Shown: positions 54,182-63,206 of the stretch, piece by piece | Position numbering within the stretch: position 1 is the first letter of the stretch | How the letters are laid out: each line of letters starts with the position of its first letter | DNA from: Spirosoma aureum | Lineage (GTDB): Bacteria > Bacteroidota > Bacteroidia > Cytophagales > Spirosomataceae | Length of the DNA: 64,000 bases | Assembly: GCF_011604685.1 (NCBI RefSeq) | Contig: NZ_CP050063.1 | Location: 1,820,501-1,884,500, forward strand | Direction of reading: 5' to 3' | The notes under the pieces: model-generated | Seen by the model: only the letters and a program-made list of their open reading frames with translations | What the model was told of the DNA's origin: nothing | The model's database searches: none | Made by a program: the position numbers and the translations under genes

Positions 54182-55981
54182 CTATAAATTCTTCTGCCAG
54201 CGTTCTCTGAGCGCGAGTTGTTGCGGAGTCGCCTGAGGGTTTGGCTCGAACACATAACGGTTTACTTCGGGAATCTCCTGCATGGTGGCTTTGATAGTTA
54301 CGGGTTGCCCATTACGCCGAACGGTCAGCTCATAGGGATCGCCCGCTTTGAGTCCGCGAATCTGTTCCCGGATTGTCGGGAGCGTTGATTGATCGATCGT
54401 TTGCTGATTGAACGCGATCCATTCGTCATTTTCCTGTATACCAGCCTGACGTAGTGGCTCACTCACCTGTTTCAACCGAAGGGTATCATTCACCGGAATC
54501 GGTCTCATGCCCAGTGAGGGCAGCTTTTTACCGGTAGCAAAAACGGGCTTATACAAAATTCCGACTTTACCGAAGTATTCCTGAAGGGGCAAATGTTCGG
54601 CATTCTTGACATATCGATTGAAGAAATCGGTGATTTCCGGATAGGTTTTCTGCGCGAAAATGTCGAAGAATTCCTTGTCGGGAAATGGGCGATTTGGACC
54701 GTAGGTAGTTGTTAGCTCATTGATTACTTCCCGAAGGCCGCGCTGCCCACCCGACAACTCAAGGAGCCGGATATCGAGCAGACCGGCCACCAGAGCACCC
54801 CGGTTGTAGATGTTGCCATATTGTTTCTGACCTTCGGGTGTATAGCACGTCAGTGCGAGTTTTAACAAGCTGTAGGTCGTGTCCAACTGCTGATCGATCT
54901 TTACTTTCTGACTCAGTTCGTCGCAGTAAGCAGGCAGATCTGTCAGCCCACCCCGTAGCCGCATGGCCCCATTGGCCCATTCCGTTACCCCTTCGTACAA
55001 CCAAAGATGGGCGGAGGGGGTAGGGGTAACAAAATTGAACTGCTGGATCAGTTCGCTATGAATATTTAATGGCGTAACAACGTGAAAAAATTCATGGGCC
55101 GCAATGGACGTAACCGTTTCGGCCAGGCGCGGAGAAAAGGGAGTTTCCTTGAAAATGTATTCCGAACTATAGGAATGTTCCCAGGCTCCCCAGCTCTCAT
55201 CCTCAAAATGGTATAAAAAGGTATAGCGTTTTACGGGCAACGTTTTCAAAAACTTTCCAGCTGCCTGAAGCATCGACTGCATGCTGTTGAGCAATTGCTC
55301 GGACGTGACCTGATCGGTTTTCGAGTAGGTGTACATCTCAACGGCCGCTCCGCCCACCGTAGTTTCGGCGCGGGTCAGTCGGCCCAGCAGAATAGGCGAA
55401 TCGACAATGCGGTCGTAGCTATCGGCCAGAAAATACCCTTCCTTGTTCTTTTCAAGTGCCGTTCCTACGGTCCACTCCATTGGGTAATTGATTTTTACGG
55501 CCAGCGGAGTTGCCTGCATGCCCTGCGGAAAACCAAACACGCCCTGCCCATTTATAAGGGCATGATCCTGCTCGATCGAGGTGCCGCACATTCGGTAAAT
55601 GACATCTTTCTTGACGGGGGTATCCCAGGTTTCGGCAATTTGATAGCGAATCTGGCGTACCTGAGTAGGTTGCTCAATTTTCCATTGATTGGTCGAAACC
55701 TGCTCGGTTTTCAACTCCTTGCCTTTTTTATCGAATGCCTGAAACGAACGGACAAAACGGCCAATATCCATGACCTGATAGGTGCCTGGTGCTGTCGATG
55801 CAAATTGATAAACAGCGTTTTCTGGCTTTAATCCCTCTACATGAAGAGTAACTTTAAACTGATCATCGGCCCGGTTGTTCAGGTCAACCTCGTAGACCAG
55901 AGGGGCTGGTCCGGCTGCCCACACAGGCGTTGTCAATGAGGAGCAAGCCAGCAACAGTGCGCTCCAAACAAAATTGTTCAT
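54182..55981 (-). CDS. M61 glycyl aminopeptidase-family metallopeptidase with PDZ
   Basis: A 599-residue exported peptidase. The ATG at 55981 opens a signal peptide (MNNFVWSALLLACSS); a longer form from 56158 is rejected, as its first 59 residues overlap the GH26 stop and look random. An N-terminal beta domain (about 25-190) is followed by the zinc motif HEFFH and the downstream Glu in LWLYEGVTEW. A C-terminal PDZ domain (about 505-570; LRQAGIQENDEWIAFNQQTI) closes it. M61 enzymes cut at N-terminal Gly or Ala in peptides. It probably works in the periplasm. No clear operon partner. Confidence 0.9.
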   Translation of the reverse strand: MNNFVWSALLLACSSLTTPVWAAGPAPLVYEVDLNNRADDQFKVTLHVEGLKPENAVYQFASTAPGTYQVMDIGRFVRSFQAFDKKGKELKTEQVSTNQWKIEQPTQVRQIRYQIAETWDTPVKKDVIYRMCGTSIEQDHALINGQGVFGFPQGMQATPLAVKINYPMEWTVGTALEKNKEGYFLADSYDRIVDSPILLGRLTRAETTVGGAAVEMYTYSKTDQVTSEQLLNSMQSMLQAAGKFLKTLPVKRYTFLYHFEDESWGAWEHSYSSEYIFKETPFSPRLAETVTSIAAHEFFHVVTPLNIHSELIQQFNFVTPTPSAHLWLYEGVTEWANGAMRLRGGLTDLPAYCDELSQKVKIDQQLDTTYSLLKLALTCYTPEGQKQYGNIYNRGALVAGLLDIRLLELSGGQRGLREVINELTTTYGPNRPFPDKEFFDIFAQKTYPEITDFFNRYVKNAEHLPLQEYFGKVGILYKPVFATGKKLPSLGMRPIPVNDTLRLKQVSEPLRQAGIQENDEWIAFNQQTIDQSTLPTIREQIRGLKAGDPYELTVRRNGQPVTIKATMQEIPEVNRYVFEPNPQATPQQLALRERWQKNL

Positions 55982-56142
55982 AGTACGTGAAAGAAAGCTA
56001 TATCGAGTACTCAAAAAAATACGTAAAAAGTAAACATACGCAATCTTGCTGGCTTCGTACCTTAAAACTAGGATGAGAGGAGAATAGGCTGGATTTATGG
56101 ATACCTCCCTGTTACTCAGTATGGGCGTAGCTAGGGAAAAAA

Positions 56143-57309
56143 TTAAAAGAACAACCACTTTCGCCGGTACAGCTTCGGCAAGTCGGTCTCAAACCAGGTA
56201 TACGGGTCCTGATAGAAGCGAAGAAAGTCTGGTACACTGGCCTGTCCCGGATAAGGCGCATAGTAATGGGTTTGGCTACGAGCATCGTTTCGCCAGACCA
56301 GCACATACGTTAATCGAATCTTTTCTGCTTTTAGAGCTTTCAACAGGGTGTTGCTCCACCAGGTTGTATCGGGAATTGACTCAAGGCCTGTTTCCGTAAA
56401 AGCGGCCAGCTTTCCGGCTTTCCTGGCATAATCTGACACAATTTTTAGTTTTTGACTACCGGCGTTGATGTTATAGCGGCCATTTCGGCCAAAGTCGGCG
56501 TAATTATCCATACCTACCAGATCGACCCACTCGTCGCCCGGATACCGCTCCAGGTAGTCGGCTTCCGTTTTGAACAGGCAATCGGGCGAAAAGGCATAGA
56601 GAAAATTATGAACCTGAAGACTATCGCGCAGATAGGAGACCGTAAAGCGCCAGAGTGACACAAAATCCTCTTTCCTGCAATGCGGTTTGCCCCACCAGAA
56701 CCAACCACCATCGAACTCGTGGTAGGGCCTGAAAATCATTGGCGCGAGCTTACCATCGTTCCCTTTCACCGAATTGGCCAGACTACCAATGGTTTTTAAA
56801 ATTTCCTTGTACTGCTCATGGTGCGATCCCCCCGGAATCAGTAAAGCCACAGCGGGTGCCGAAACCGTATCGACCCAATAGAACCCACCTTTAGAAGCCG
56901 GATTGGTAAAATGCCAGGCAACAGTTGTCACTCCTCCACGATTATAAGTGTCCACAATCTGCTTACGGAGCGTTTCTTTGGCTTTTTCTATAGCTGCGGG
57001 TGGTCTACCCGATAGTCCGCTGAAGTCGACGCCGATTACGGCAGGATGTGAACCCGTTACTGATTTAACGTCTGAGCGGTTCGGATCGCCAGACCAGCCA
57101 TAACCATATTCTGTCGCATGCTGATGTCCGAAAAGAATATGCTTTTTGGCGAGTTTTCGCAGATTTTGATAAAGGGAAGCTGTTTCTTTTGTTGCCTTTA
57201 GGTCAAGCGGTTTGTTGGGGTATGTTTGGGCGTTTATGGTACTCGGGAACAGGATCAATAAACTAATCAGTAAGCTCACCCAAGCCGACTGTATACGTTC
57301 TTTTTCCAT
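56143..57309 (-). CDS. Glycoside hydrolase family 26 (beta-mannanase-like)
   Basis: A 388-residue exported enzyme. Signal peptide about 1-27. A GH26 TIM barrel fills the rest: HILFGHQHATEYGYGW at the start, PAVIGVDFSGL, RPYHEFDGGWFWWG with acid/base Glu, PDCLFKTEADY, and AAFTETGLES with the nucleophile Glu. Family members cleave beta-1,4-mannan or mixed-linkage glucans. No binding module is attached. It is about 160 bp upstream of the M61 gene on the same strand; a link is not clear. No SusC/SusD pair is adjacent, so it stands apart from the PUL-type cluster. Confidence 0.9.
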   Translation of the reverse strand: MEKERIQSAWVSLLISLLILFPSTINAQTYPNKPLDLKATKETASLYQNLRKLAKKHILFGHQHATEYGYGWSGDPNRSDVKSVTGSHPAVIGVDFSGLSGRPPAAIEKAKETLRKQIVDTYNRGGVTTVAWHFTNPASKGGFYWVDTVSAPAVALLIPGGSHHEQYKEILKTIGSLANSVKGNDGKLAPMIFRPYHEFDGGWFWWGKPHCRKEDFVSLWRFTVSYLRDSLQVHNFLYAFSPDCLFKTEADYLERYPGDEWVDLVGMDNYADFGRNGRYNINAGSQKLKIVSDYARKAGKLAAFTETGLESIPDTTWWSNTLLKALKAEKIRLTYVLVWRNDARSQTHYYAPYPGQASVPDFLRFYQDPYTWFETDLPKLYRRKWLFF

Positions 57310-57453
57310 GGATCTTCGGTTAACGAAAATTCAAATCACTACCATTTGGAGCCATTTTCAATGATTATCTGAATAAATGGATCATAAACTAGTAGAATCC
57401 CTAAGCTGTTGAGACAAAATAAAGAACGGATCAAGCTCCAGTCTTTCTCAAAA

Positions 57454-57482
57454 ACAAAAAGCCTCTTCTGCTAAAAGAGGCT
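57454..57482 (-). terminator. Rho-independent terminator after the FtsE-like gene
   Basis: On the minus strand AGCCTCTT and AAGAGGCT form an 8-bp stem with a 7-nt loop, followed by TTTTGTTTTT. It lies 23 bp after the end of the ABC ATPase gene. Confidence 0.85.
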
Positions 57483-57505
57483 CATCCAAGTCAATAAAAA
57501 AATAA

Positions 57506-58186
57506 TTACCCACCCAGTTCCACGACCTGACCGTCCTGACAACGCAGCACGCGGGCCGGATACTTATTGAGCAGTTCGTAATTGTGGGTAGCCATGAGCA
57601 CCGCTGTTCCGGCGTTGTTGATGGCTTGAAAAACCTTCATAATCTGATCCGAAACTGCTGGGTCGAGGTTGCCGGTAGGTTCATCGGCGATTAGAACGAG
57701 GGGTTCGTTCAGCATGGCACGGGCGACAACAACCCGTTGCTGCTCGCCCCCCGAAAGCTGGTGGGGCATTTTTTTCTGAGCGGTTCCGAGGCCAACCTGC
57801 ATCAACACATCGGCGATGCGGTTATTCATATCGGCTTTGTTCGACCAGCCGGTTGCTTTCAACACAAACCGTAGATTTTCTTCAACCGTGCGATCAGGAA
57901 ACAGCTGAAAGTCCTGAAAGACAATACCAATTTTACGGCGTAGAAAAGGAACATCGCGGGGTTTAAGCTTTTCGAGCGAGTAGCCCGCTACGAAACCCTT
58001 TCCATTCTGAAGCCATAAATCGGCGTATAGTGTTTTTAGTAAGGATGTTTTCCCGCTGCCCGTTCGGCCGATCAGATAAGCGAAATCGCCTTTATTTATC
58101 TGAAACGATACATCGCCCAAAATCAGTTTGCTGCCCTGGTAGATGTCCGCGTGGTCTAGACTAAGAACGGGTTCTGTAGAAAACAT
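57506..58186 (-). CDS. ftsE: FtsE-like ABC-transporter ATPase
   Basis: A 226-residue ABC ATPase. Walker A is GRTGSGKTS, the signature [16 protein letters not shown], and Walker [13 protein letters not shown], then a His switch in [10 protein letters not shown]-terminal sequence and length fit FtsE, the cytoplasmic ATPase that with FtsX controls septal peptidoglycan hydrolases. No FtsX gene is in the window, so the pair is split here; LolD/MacB-like ATPases are an alternative. It lies downstream of the transaldolase gene, with an inverted repeat (58200-58261) between. Confidence 0.8.
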   Translation of the reverse strand: MFSTEPVLSLDHADIYQGSKLILGDVSFQINKGDFAYLIGRTGSGKTSLLKTLYADLWLQNGKGFVAGYSLEKLKPRDVPFLRRKIGIVFQDFQLFPDRTVEENLRFVLKATGWSNKADMNNRIADVLMQVGLGTAQKKMPHQLSGGEQQRVVVARAMLNEPLVLIADEPTGNLDPAVSDQIMKVFQAINNAGTAVLMATHNYELLNKYPARVLRCQDGQVVELGG

Positions 58187-58199
58187 AGATTTGGTTATC

Positions 58200-58261
58200 A
58201 GTTATCAGTCGCTACTCGTAGCTGATCTGTTTAAATCAGTAACGAGTAGCGGCTGATAACT
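58200..58261. terminator. Inverted repeat between transaldolase and FtsE-like genes
   Basis: Two 20-bp arms (58200-58219 and 58242-58261) pair with one mismatch around a 22-nt loop. Read on the minus strand it follows the transaldolase gene, though a T-run lies only on the plus-strand side. Confidence 0.6.
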
Positions 58262-58267
58262 ATTTTT

Positions 58268-58936
58268 TTACTTTTTAACCGGTAAGTTAGCCTTTTCGTG
58301 GTCAGCCAGGAATTTAGCCAGACCGCTGTCGGTCAGTGGGTGATTGAGCAGTGATTTAATAACGCTCAATGGAGCTGTCATAACATCTGCTCCGATTTCA
58401 GCACACTGAATAACGTGCATCGGGTGACGTACTGAAGCGGCCAGCACTTCGGTAGTGAAACCGTAATTTGTGAAAATAGTTACGATTTGCTCGATCAGGG
58501 CCATACCGTCGGTCGAGATATCGTCTAACCGGCCTACGAACGGCGACACGAACGACGCGCCTGCTTTAGCAGCCACCAGTGCCTGACCTGCTGAGAAAAT
58601 CAGCGTACAGTTGGTACGAATGCCTTTTTCTGAGAAATATTTGATCGCTTTTACACCATCGGCGGTCATTGGAACCTTTACCACGATATTCTCGTCGATT
58701 TCGGCCAGTTCATCGCCTTCTTTAATCATCTCATCGTATTTGACCGAGATAACTTCAGCGCTTACATCGCCCTCTACAATTTCGCAGATTTGTTTGTAAT
58801 GGCGCATCACGTTGTCTTTGCCGGTGATACCTTCTTTGGCCATCAACGATGGGTTGGTCGTGACGCCGTCGAGAACGCCCATGTCCTGAGCCTCGCGAAT
58901 GTCGGCCAGATTGGCCGTGTCAATGAAAAATTTCAT
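58268..58936 (-). CDS. Transaldolase / fructose-6-phosphate aldolase-like enzyme
   Basis: A 222-residue TIM-barrel enzyme of the short TalC/Fsa class. It opens [13 protein letters not shown], then [12 protein letters not shown]. The Schiff-base Lys is in NIVVKVPMT, and [11 protein letters not shown] and [11 protein letters not shown] follow, all typical of the class. It moves a dihydroxyacetone unit between sugar phosphates (transaldolase) or cleaves fructose 6-phosphate; in Bacteroidota this type usually serves as the transaldolase of the pentose phosphate pathway. It is downstream of galactokinase on the same strand (82 bp). Confidence 0.92.
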   Translation of the reverse strand: MKFFIDTANLADIREAQDMGVLDGVTTNPSLMAKEGITGKDNVMRHYKQICEIVEGDVSAEVISVKYDEMIKEGDELAEIDENIVVKVPMTADGVKAIKYFSEKGIRTNCTLIFSAGQALVAAKAGASFVSPFVGRLDDISTDGMALIEQIVTIFTNYGFTTEVLAASVRHPMHVIQCAEIGADVMTAPLSVIKSLLNHPLTDSGLAKFLADHEKANLPVKK

Positions 58937-59018
58937 AGTTAAACAGAATTAAGTAGGTCGGTAAGCTGGTAAGCCCGGAAGCTAAAAGGAACGGATACAT
59001 AAAATATACGCGGCCTTA

Positions 59019-60182
59019 TTAACTTACTGACTTACTGACTAGGTTCGTACCATTTTGAATTTTGCAGGCGTGAAGGTACGTATCTTTACCCGTTCTGGCT
59101 TTATATTGTTTGGTAATCAGGTGCGTAAAATCATCAAGTGCGTCTTCTCGTACCAGATTAATGGTACAGCCGCCAAAACCCCCGCCCATCATTCGGGCAC
59201 CCAGTACACCGGGATGTTCGCGGGCAATGTCGACCAGGGCATCCAGTTCGGGGCAACTCACTTCATACCACTGGCTGAGCCCCTCGTGTGACCCATACAT
59301 CAACTGGCCAAATGTTTTGATATCACCCGCTTCTAAAGCAGTTACCCCGTCGAGCAGCCGTTGGTTCTCCTGCACTACGTAAGCGCACCGGCGATAGATT
59401 AACGGTTGGGCATTTTTTAGATGCGTGTCAAGCATGGTCATCGTCACATCACGCAGGCTGTTGATTTCGGGATAAAACGTTTTCAGAAACCGAACACCCG
59501 CTTCGCATTCAGCCCGGCGCGTGTTGTATTCGGAAGTAACTAAAGAGTGTTTCACCCGGGAATCGCACAGAACGATACTGATTCCGTCCATTTGCAGGGG
59601 GGCATAGGTGTATTCCAGCGAACGGCAGTCCAGTTTAATAACATGATTGGCCTTTCCCATCATGCTGGCAAACATATCCATAATACCGACCTTGGCACCA
59701 ACGAAATCGTTCTCGGCTCGTTGCGATAGTTTCAGGAGCGTTATCCGATCCAGGCCCAGATCGAAGAGCTCATTAAGGGCAAAACCGACGCCATTTTCCA
59801 GTGCTGCCGACGATGATAGACCTGACCCCATAGGAATCGTTCCGCCAAAAACACAGTTGAAGCCCCGGATAGGCTGACCTAATAACCGGAACTGGGCAAC
59901 TACGCCCACAAGATAGTCAGCCCAGGTATGCGTTGAGGTAAGCTCATTTAGTGTGCCGCGATAGGTTTTATTCAGATCGTAAGCAACAAAATGGAGTTCG
60001 TCGTCGTCGCGTGGACCAACAGCCAGATAGATCGCTTTGTCAATGGCGGCAGGCAGTACGAACCCTTCGTTATAATCTGTATGTTCACCGATAAGATTAA
60101 CGCGGCCAGGAGAGCAGATCAGGATCGGATCGGAATGGAACGCGTCCTGAAACGACGCGGTAAGTTGGCTAAGCAGGTCCAT
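59019..60182 (-). CDS. galK: Galactokinase
   Basis: A 387-residue GHMP kinase. The galactokinase signature is in GRVNLIGEHTDYNEGFVLP, the ATP loop in PMGSGLSSSAALE, and the third GHMP motif in ARMMGGGFGGCTIN. It phosphorylates galactose in the Leloir pathway. The aldose epimerase at 30522 could supply alpha-galactose. No galT or galE is close by. It lies downstream of the SRP RNA (107 bp) and upstream of the transaldolase gene. Confidence 0.96.
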   Translation of the reverse strand: MDLLSQLTASFQDAFHSDPILICSPGRVNLIGEHTDYNEGFVLPAAIDKAIYLAVGPRDDDELHFVAYDLNKTYRGTLNELTSTHTWADYLVGVVAQFRLLGQPIRGFNCVFGGTIPMGSGLSSSAALENGVGFALNELFDLGLDRITLLKLSQRAENDFVGAKVGIMDMFASMMGKANHVIKLDCRSLEYTYAPLQMDGISIVLCDSRVKHSLVTSEYNTRRAECEAGVRFLKTFYPEINSLRDVTMTMLDTHLKNAQPLIYRRCAYVVQENQRLLDGVTALEAGDIKTFGQLMYGSHEGLSQWYEVSCPELDALVDIAREHPGVLGARMMGGGFGGCTINLVREDALDDFTHLITKQYKARTGKDTYLHACKIQNGTNLVSKSVS

Positions 60183-60289
60183 GTTGGGTTTAAGGAATTT
60201 AGCGGTCTGATACAGCTAACCCGCATAACCCGCTAAACAAATTAATTGCTCCCGCGAAACTAATACACAGCAGGACGGAAACAAAAAAT

Positions 60290-60379
60290 GGCAAACCAAT
60301 GTCTCACCGCTACGACCACCTACCCTTGCTTCGGTCAAGACCTGGGGGATTCAGCAGGAGCTGGTAGCACCGATTTGCC
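60290..60379 (-). ncRNA. ffs: Small signal recognition particle RNA (4.5S-type)
   Basis: A 90-nt minus-strand RNA gene. The ends pair as a perfect 8-bp terminal stem: GGCAAATC at the 5' end (60379) and GGTTTGCC at the 3' end (60290). The middle has the conserved SRP domain IV features CCCCCAGGTC and GAAGCAAGGGTAGGTGG, the site bound by Ffh. A run of six T follows the 3' end. A promoter with TTG, a 21-bp spacer and TAACTTTG (60384-60415) predicts transcription from about 60379, exactly at the stem. SRP RNA with Ffh directs membrane proteins to the translocon. A Rfam search would confirm it. Confidence 0.85.
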
Positions 60380-60383
60380 GATG

Positions 60384-60415
60384 CAAAGTTAAGCAATTGT
60401 TAGTCAAACGACCAA
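60384..60415 (-). promoter_or_regulatory. Complete promoter of the SRP RNA
   Basis: On the minus strand, TTG (60413-60415), a 21-bp spacer, and TAACTTTG (60384-60391). The expected transcript start is the first base of the SRP RNA stem. Confidence 0.7.
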
Positions 60416-60425
60416 ATTTCGACAG

Positions 60426-60433
60426 TACCTTTG
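60426..60433 (+). promoter_or_regulatory. Bacteroidota -7 box (TACCTTTG)
   Basis: Exact TAnnTTTG match 18 bp upstream of the TPR lipoprotein ATG at 60452; no clear -33 TTG at the usual distance. It overlaps an in-frame TTG at 60431 and so rules it out as the start. Divergent from the SRP RNA promoter. Confidence 0.5.
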
Positions 60434-60451
60434 CGCCAAAATACATTCGTG

Positions 60452-61171
60452 ATGAAGAGTTCTTTTTATAGTTTTTTTTGTACGCTGTTCATTATCAGTG
60501 CCTGTACCTCGGCAGATAAAACGATTGAACAGGGAAGAGATTATTTAAAACAGGGTAAGTTTCGGGAAGCAGTACAGGTATTGAATCAGGCTGTGGAAGC
60601 CGATGCTGGTAATGCCGAAGCGTTTAACTCGCGCGGTGTCGCTTATTTTGAGCTTAAAGAATACGCCAATGCAACGATGGACTATGATCAGGCCATAAAG
60701 CTGGATCCGAACTTTTATCGCCCTTATTACAATCGGGGCTTGTTGAAGGTTGCTCAGAACGATCTGCCGGGAGCGTTGAAAGATTATTCTGACGCCATCC
60801 GGCTGGCTCCTGATACGAGTCGCGGCATCAGTGCAGAAATTTTTCTGAATCGGGGTCAGTTATTTGCAGCACAGGGGCAGATTCAACCCGCCCTGACCGA
60901 TTTTTCACAGGCTATTTCATTAGATCCGAAGAATGCGCTGGCTTTATATAATCGGGGCAATCTGCGCTTCCAGCAAAAAGACCTTGCTGGCGCTACGATC
61001 GATTTTCAGCAGGCTGTACAGGCCGACCCAAAATTTGGTAAAGCCTTTTATGGATTAGGTATAGCCCAGATCCTGCAAAACGAGCGCGAAGGTGGTTGTT
61101 TGAGTCTGAAACAGGCACAAAATTTGGGTTATGCTGATGCGGCTAATGCCGTGGCCGAATATTGTCGCTAA
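60452..61171 (+). CDS. TPR-repeat lipoprotein
   Basis: A 239-residue protein. Lipoprotein signal with lipobox ISAC (Cys18). About six tetratricopeptide repeats fill the rest, such as GKFREAVQVLNQAVEADAGN, EYANATMDYDQAIKLDP and DLAGATIDFQQAVQADP. TPRs bind partner proteins; the partner is unknown. It is probably anchored to the inner or outer membrane on the periplasmic side. The ATG at 60452 is chosen because the promoter's -7 box ends at 60433. Confidence 0.85.
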   Translation: MKSSFYSFFCTLFIISACTSADKTIEQGRDYLKQGKFREAVQVLNQAVEADAGNAEAFNSRGVAYFELKEYANATMDYDQAIKLDPNFYRPYYNRGLLKVAQNDLPGALKDYSDAIRLAPDTSRGISAEIFLNRGQLFAAQGQIQPALTDFSQAISLDPKNALALYNRGNLRFQQKDLAGATIDFQQAVQADPKFGKAFYGLGIAQILQNEREGGCLSLKQAQNLGYADAANAVAEYCR

Positions 61172-61274
61172 TTAATCAATAAGGTAATCTGAGATTGAGG
61201 AATGAAGTGCCAGCCAAAGCGTTAGTTTATCGATCACCAGAATTGCCTGTTTATCCGAATTTCCAACTCACTGT

Positions 61275-61628
61275 ATGCGTAAGATTCTTGCTATCATTTT
61301 TGGGCTGCTTTTTGTTTTGTTTGCAGCCTTCCAGTATAACGATCCTGACCCGGAGGTCTGGATACCGATCTATGGATTGGCCGCTGCGGCTTGTTTTATG
61401 GCCTATGCGGGTGTAGCTCGCTGGTGGTTTCTGGTCATAATGGCTCTGTTTTACGTAATCGCAGCTATTTATCAGTGGCCTCCCGTGTTTGAGGGATTCC
61501 TGTTCAGCGAAGTCGGTATGCGGAGTATGAACATAGAAATGGCGCGCGAAGCGGGTGGACTGGCTATCTGTGCGGCAGTTATGTTATTGCTGGCATTCTT
61601 ATCGCGTCAAGCTACTCCACGACCATGA
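61275..61628 (+). CDS. Transmembrane family 220 (TMEM220) protein
   Basis: A 117-residue membrane protein with four predicted helices. MRKILAIIFGLLFVLFAAFQYNDPDPEVW is the family's typical start (quoted in parts: AFQYNDPDPEVW is the key piece), and further helices are LAAAACFMAYAGVA, FLVIMALFYVIAAIY and a last one near 92-108. The family's function is not known. It overlaps the HMG-CoA lyase-like gene by 4 bp (ATGA), so both are co-translated. Confidence 0.85.
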   Translation: MRKILAIIFGLLFVLFAAFQYNDPDPEVWIPIYGLAAAACFMAYAGVARWWFLVIMALFYVIAAIYQWPPVFEGFLFSEVGMRSMNIEMAREAGGLAICAAVMLLLAFLSRQATPRP

Positions 61629-62470
61629 AACTTATCGAGTGTCCGCGCGATGCAATGCAGGGGCTTGCCCATTTCGTGCCTACGGATCTGAAAATCCGTT
61701 ATCTTAATGCGCTGCTGCAAGTGGGCTTCCACACGCTCGATTTTGGCAGCTTTGTGTCACCGAAGGCTATTCCACAGATGCGTGATACGGCCGACGTACT
61801 GGCGGGGCTGAATCTGGCCAATACCCAGACTAAATTGCTGGCTATTGTCGCCAATGTTCGGGGAGCCGAGCAAGCGACGAATTTTGCTGAAATTAAGTTT
61901 CTAGGTTTTCCGCTTTCAGTGTCCGAAACGTTTCAGCAACGAAACACCAACAAGTCGGTAGCACAGGCATTTGTGGAGGTCGGGGAGATGCAAAAACTAT
62001 GTGTACAGACCCAGAAAGAACTGGTTGTTTACCTGTCTATGGGGTTTGGTAATCCTTATGGCGATCCGTATAGCACCGAACTCGTTACTGATTTTAGCGG
62101 CCGACTGGTCGATATGGGTGTTCAGATCATTGCTCCTTCCGACACGGTTGGCTCATCGACGCCGGAAGCGATTGAAAGGCTGTTCAGCCAGTTGCTGGCT
62201 AGCTTCCCCGACGTTGAATTTGGGGCACATCTTCATGCTGTGCCGGGGGAGGCTCCTGCCAAAGTGAAGGCCGCACTTCGGGCGGGTGTTCAGCGTATCG
62301 ATGGTGCCCTACGTGGTTTTGGCGGTTGCCCGATGGCGGCCGACGAACTTACGGGAAACCTGCCAACCGAAGACATTATTGAGGCACTCACGAATGAGGG
62401 CGTTTCGCTTAATCTTAACCAGGACGCATTCCAGAAAGCACTGACATTGTCAGCAGCGATATTTATTTAA
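61625..62470 (+). CDS. Hydroxymethylglutaryl-CoA lyase
   Basis: A 281-residue cytoplasmic TIM-barrel enzyme of the HMGL-like family. It starts IECPRDAMQGLAHFVPT, with catalytic Arg/Asp in the PRDAMQG loop, LDFGSFVSPKAIPQM, DTVGSSTPEAI and HLHAVPGEAPAKV for metal binding, and the signature FGGCPMAADELTGNLPTED with the active Cys. It cleaves HMG-CoA to acetoacetate and acetyl-CoA in leucine breakdown. It overlaps the TMEM220 gene by 4 bp. Confidence 0.9.
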   Translation: MKLIECPRDAMQGLAHFVPTDLKIRYLNALLQVGFHTLDFGSFVSPKAIPQMRDTADVLAGLNLANTQTKLLAIVANVRGAEQATNFAEIKFLGFPLSVSETFQQRNTNKSVAQAFVEVGEMQKLCVQTQKELVVYLSMGFGNPYGDPYSTELVTDFSGRLVDMGVQIIAPSDTVGSSTPEAIERLFSQLLASFPDVEFGAHLHAVPGEAPAKVKAALRAGVQRIDGALRGFGGCPMAADELTGNLPTEDIIEALTNEGVSLNLNQDAFQKALTLSAAIFI

Positions 62471-62536
62471 ACGTATCACGGATAGAAACCAACTCAATCG
62501 TAGTAGCTACCATTGTCATGCAACACGGGGAAGTCA

Positions 62537-63061
62537 CTACATAAACATAACCTGTATCTCTTCTTTTACGGCCTTGAGTGCTTCGGCAGTTGGTAGTCGG
62601 TCTTTCTGAATAATACGCTCAAAAATACGCTTGGAGAGTTCAAGCGCAGGCGCATCGGGTCGAGTGTCGCCGGATGCCTGATTAATAAGTGTCATTACGT
62701 CGTTCATAGCGGCCTGAATCTTATCCCAAACCGCCTGACTCATGTATACCTGCTGGGATAAGTTATGGTTATATTCATCCCGGATTTCCTGTAAAAGTCG
62801 TTGCTGAAACTCCAGCGTTGTGGTGGCAGTTCCACCTAACCGCAATAAGAGATTGTTAGGGCTGATTCGCTCTAAAAAGAGCACCATTCGTTCATAAGCC
62901 TGCAACCGGACAGGGACAACCGTTTCGGTGTAGCGGGTCTTAACCTCGAAGCGATGACGGTCAGCCTCCCGTTCCAGCAATAGCTTAACGGTCACATACA
63001 TGCCATAGAGAACCAATCCGGCGGGTACAATCAATTTTAAAAAATCACTCAGCAACTCCAT
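62537..63061 (-). CDS. Membrane-anchored coiled-helix protein (DUF7935-like)
   Basis: A 174-residue protein with one N-terminal membrane helix (about 10-30) and a mostly helical cytoplasmic tail (LQAYERMVLFLERISPNNLLLRL, about 54-76, and later amphipathic helices). The pattern matches a family widespread in Bacteroidota, DUF7935 as I recall, with no known function. It is divergent from the HesB-like gene. No operon partner. Confidence 0.65.
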   Translation of the reverse strand: MELLSDFLKLIVPAGLVLYGMYVTVKLLLEREADRHRFEVKTRYTETVVPVRLQAYERMVLFLERISPNNLLLRLGGTATTTLEFQQRLLQEIRDEYNHNLSQQVYMSQAVWDKIQAAMNDVMTLINQASGDTRPDAPALELSKRIFERIIQKDRLPTAEALKAVKEEIQVMFM

Positions 63062-63074
63062 AAAAGGAAAAACG

Positions 63075-63101
63075 TTGTTTAGTTAAAAATGGGTAATTTT
63101 G
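63075..63101 (+). promoter_or_regulatory. Promoter of the HesB-like gene
   Basis: TTG at 63075-63077 and TAATTTTG at 63094-63101 with a 16-bp spacer, slightly short of consensus. The box ends on an in-frame TTG at 63099, which cannot then be the start. Confidence 0.5.
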
Positions 63102-63206
63102 AAAAAAGGCTTTCGGTTTATGGTCGTTGGCTGGCTGACTCGCCAACACATTCTGAGTCGGCAAACCAATTACCAAAAGACACAAACTGTTGGCCACACA
63201 CTAACT

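Noticed and set aside
55982..56158. Longer N-terminus for the M61 peptidase
   Set aside because: The extra 59 residues overlap the GH26 stop region and precede a clear signal peptide at 55981.
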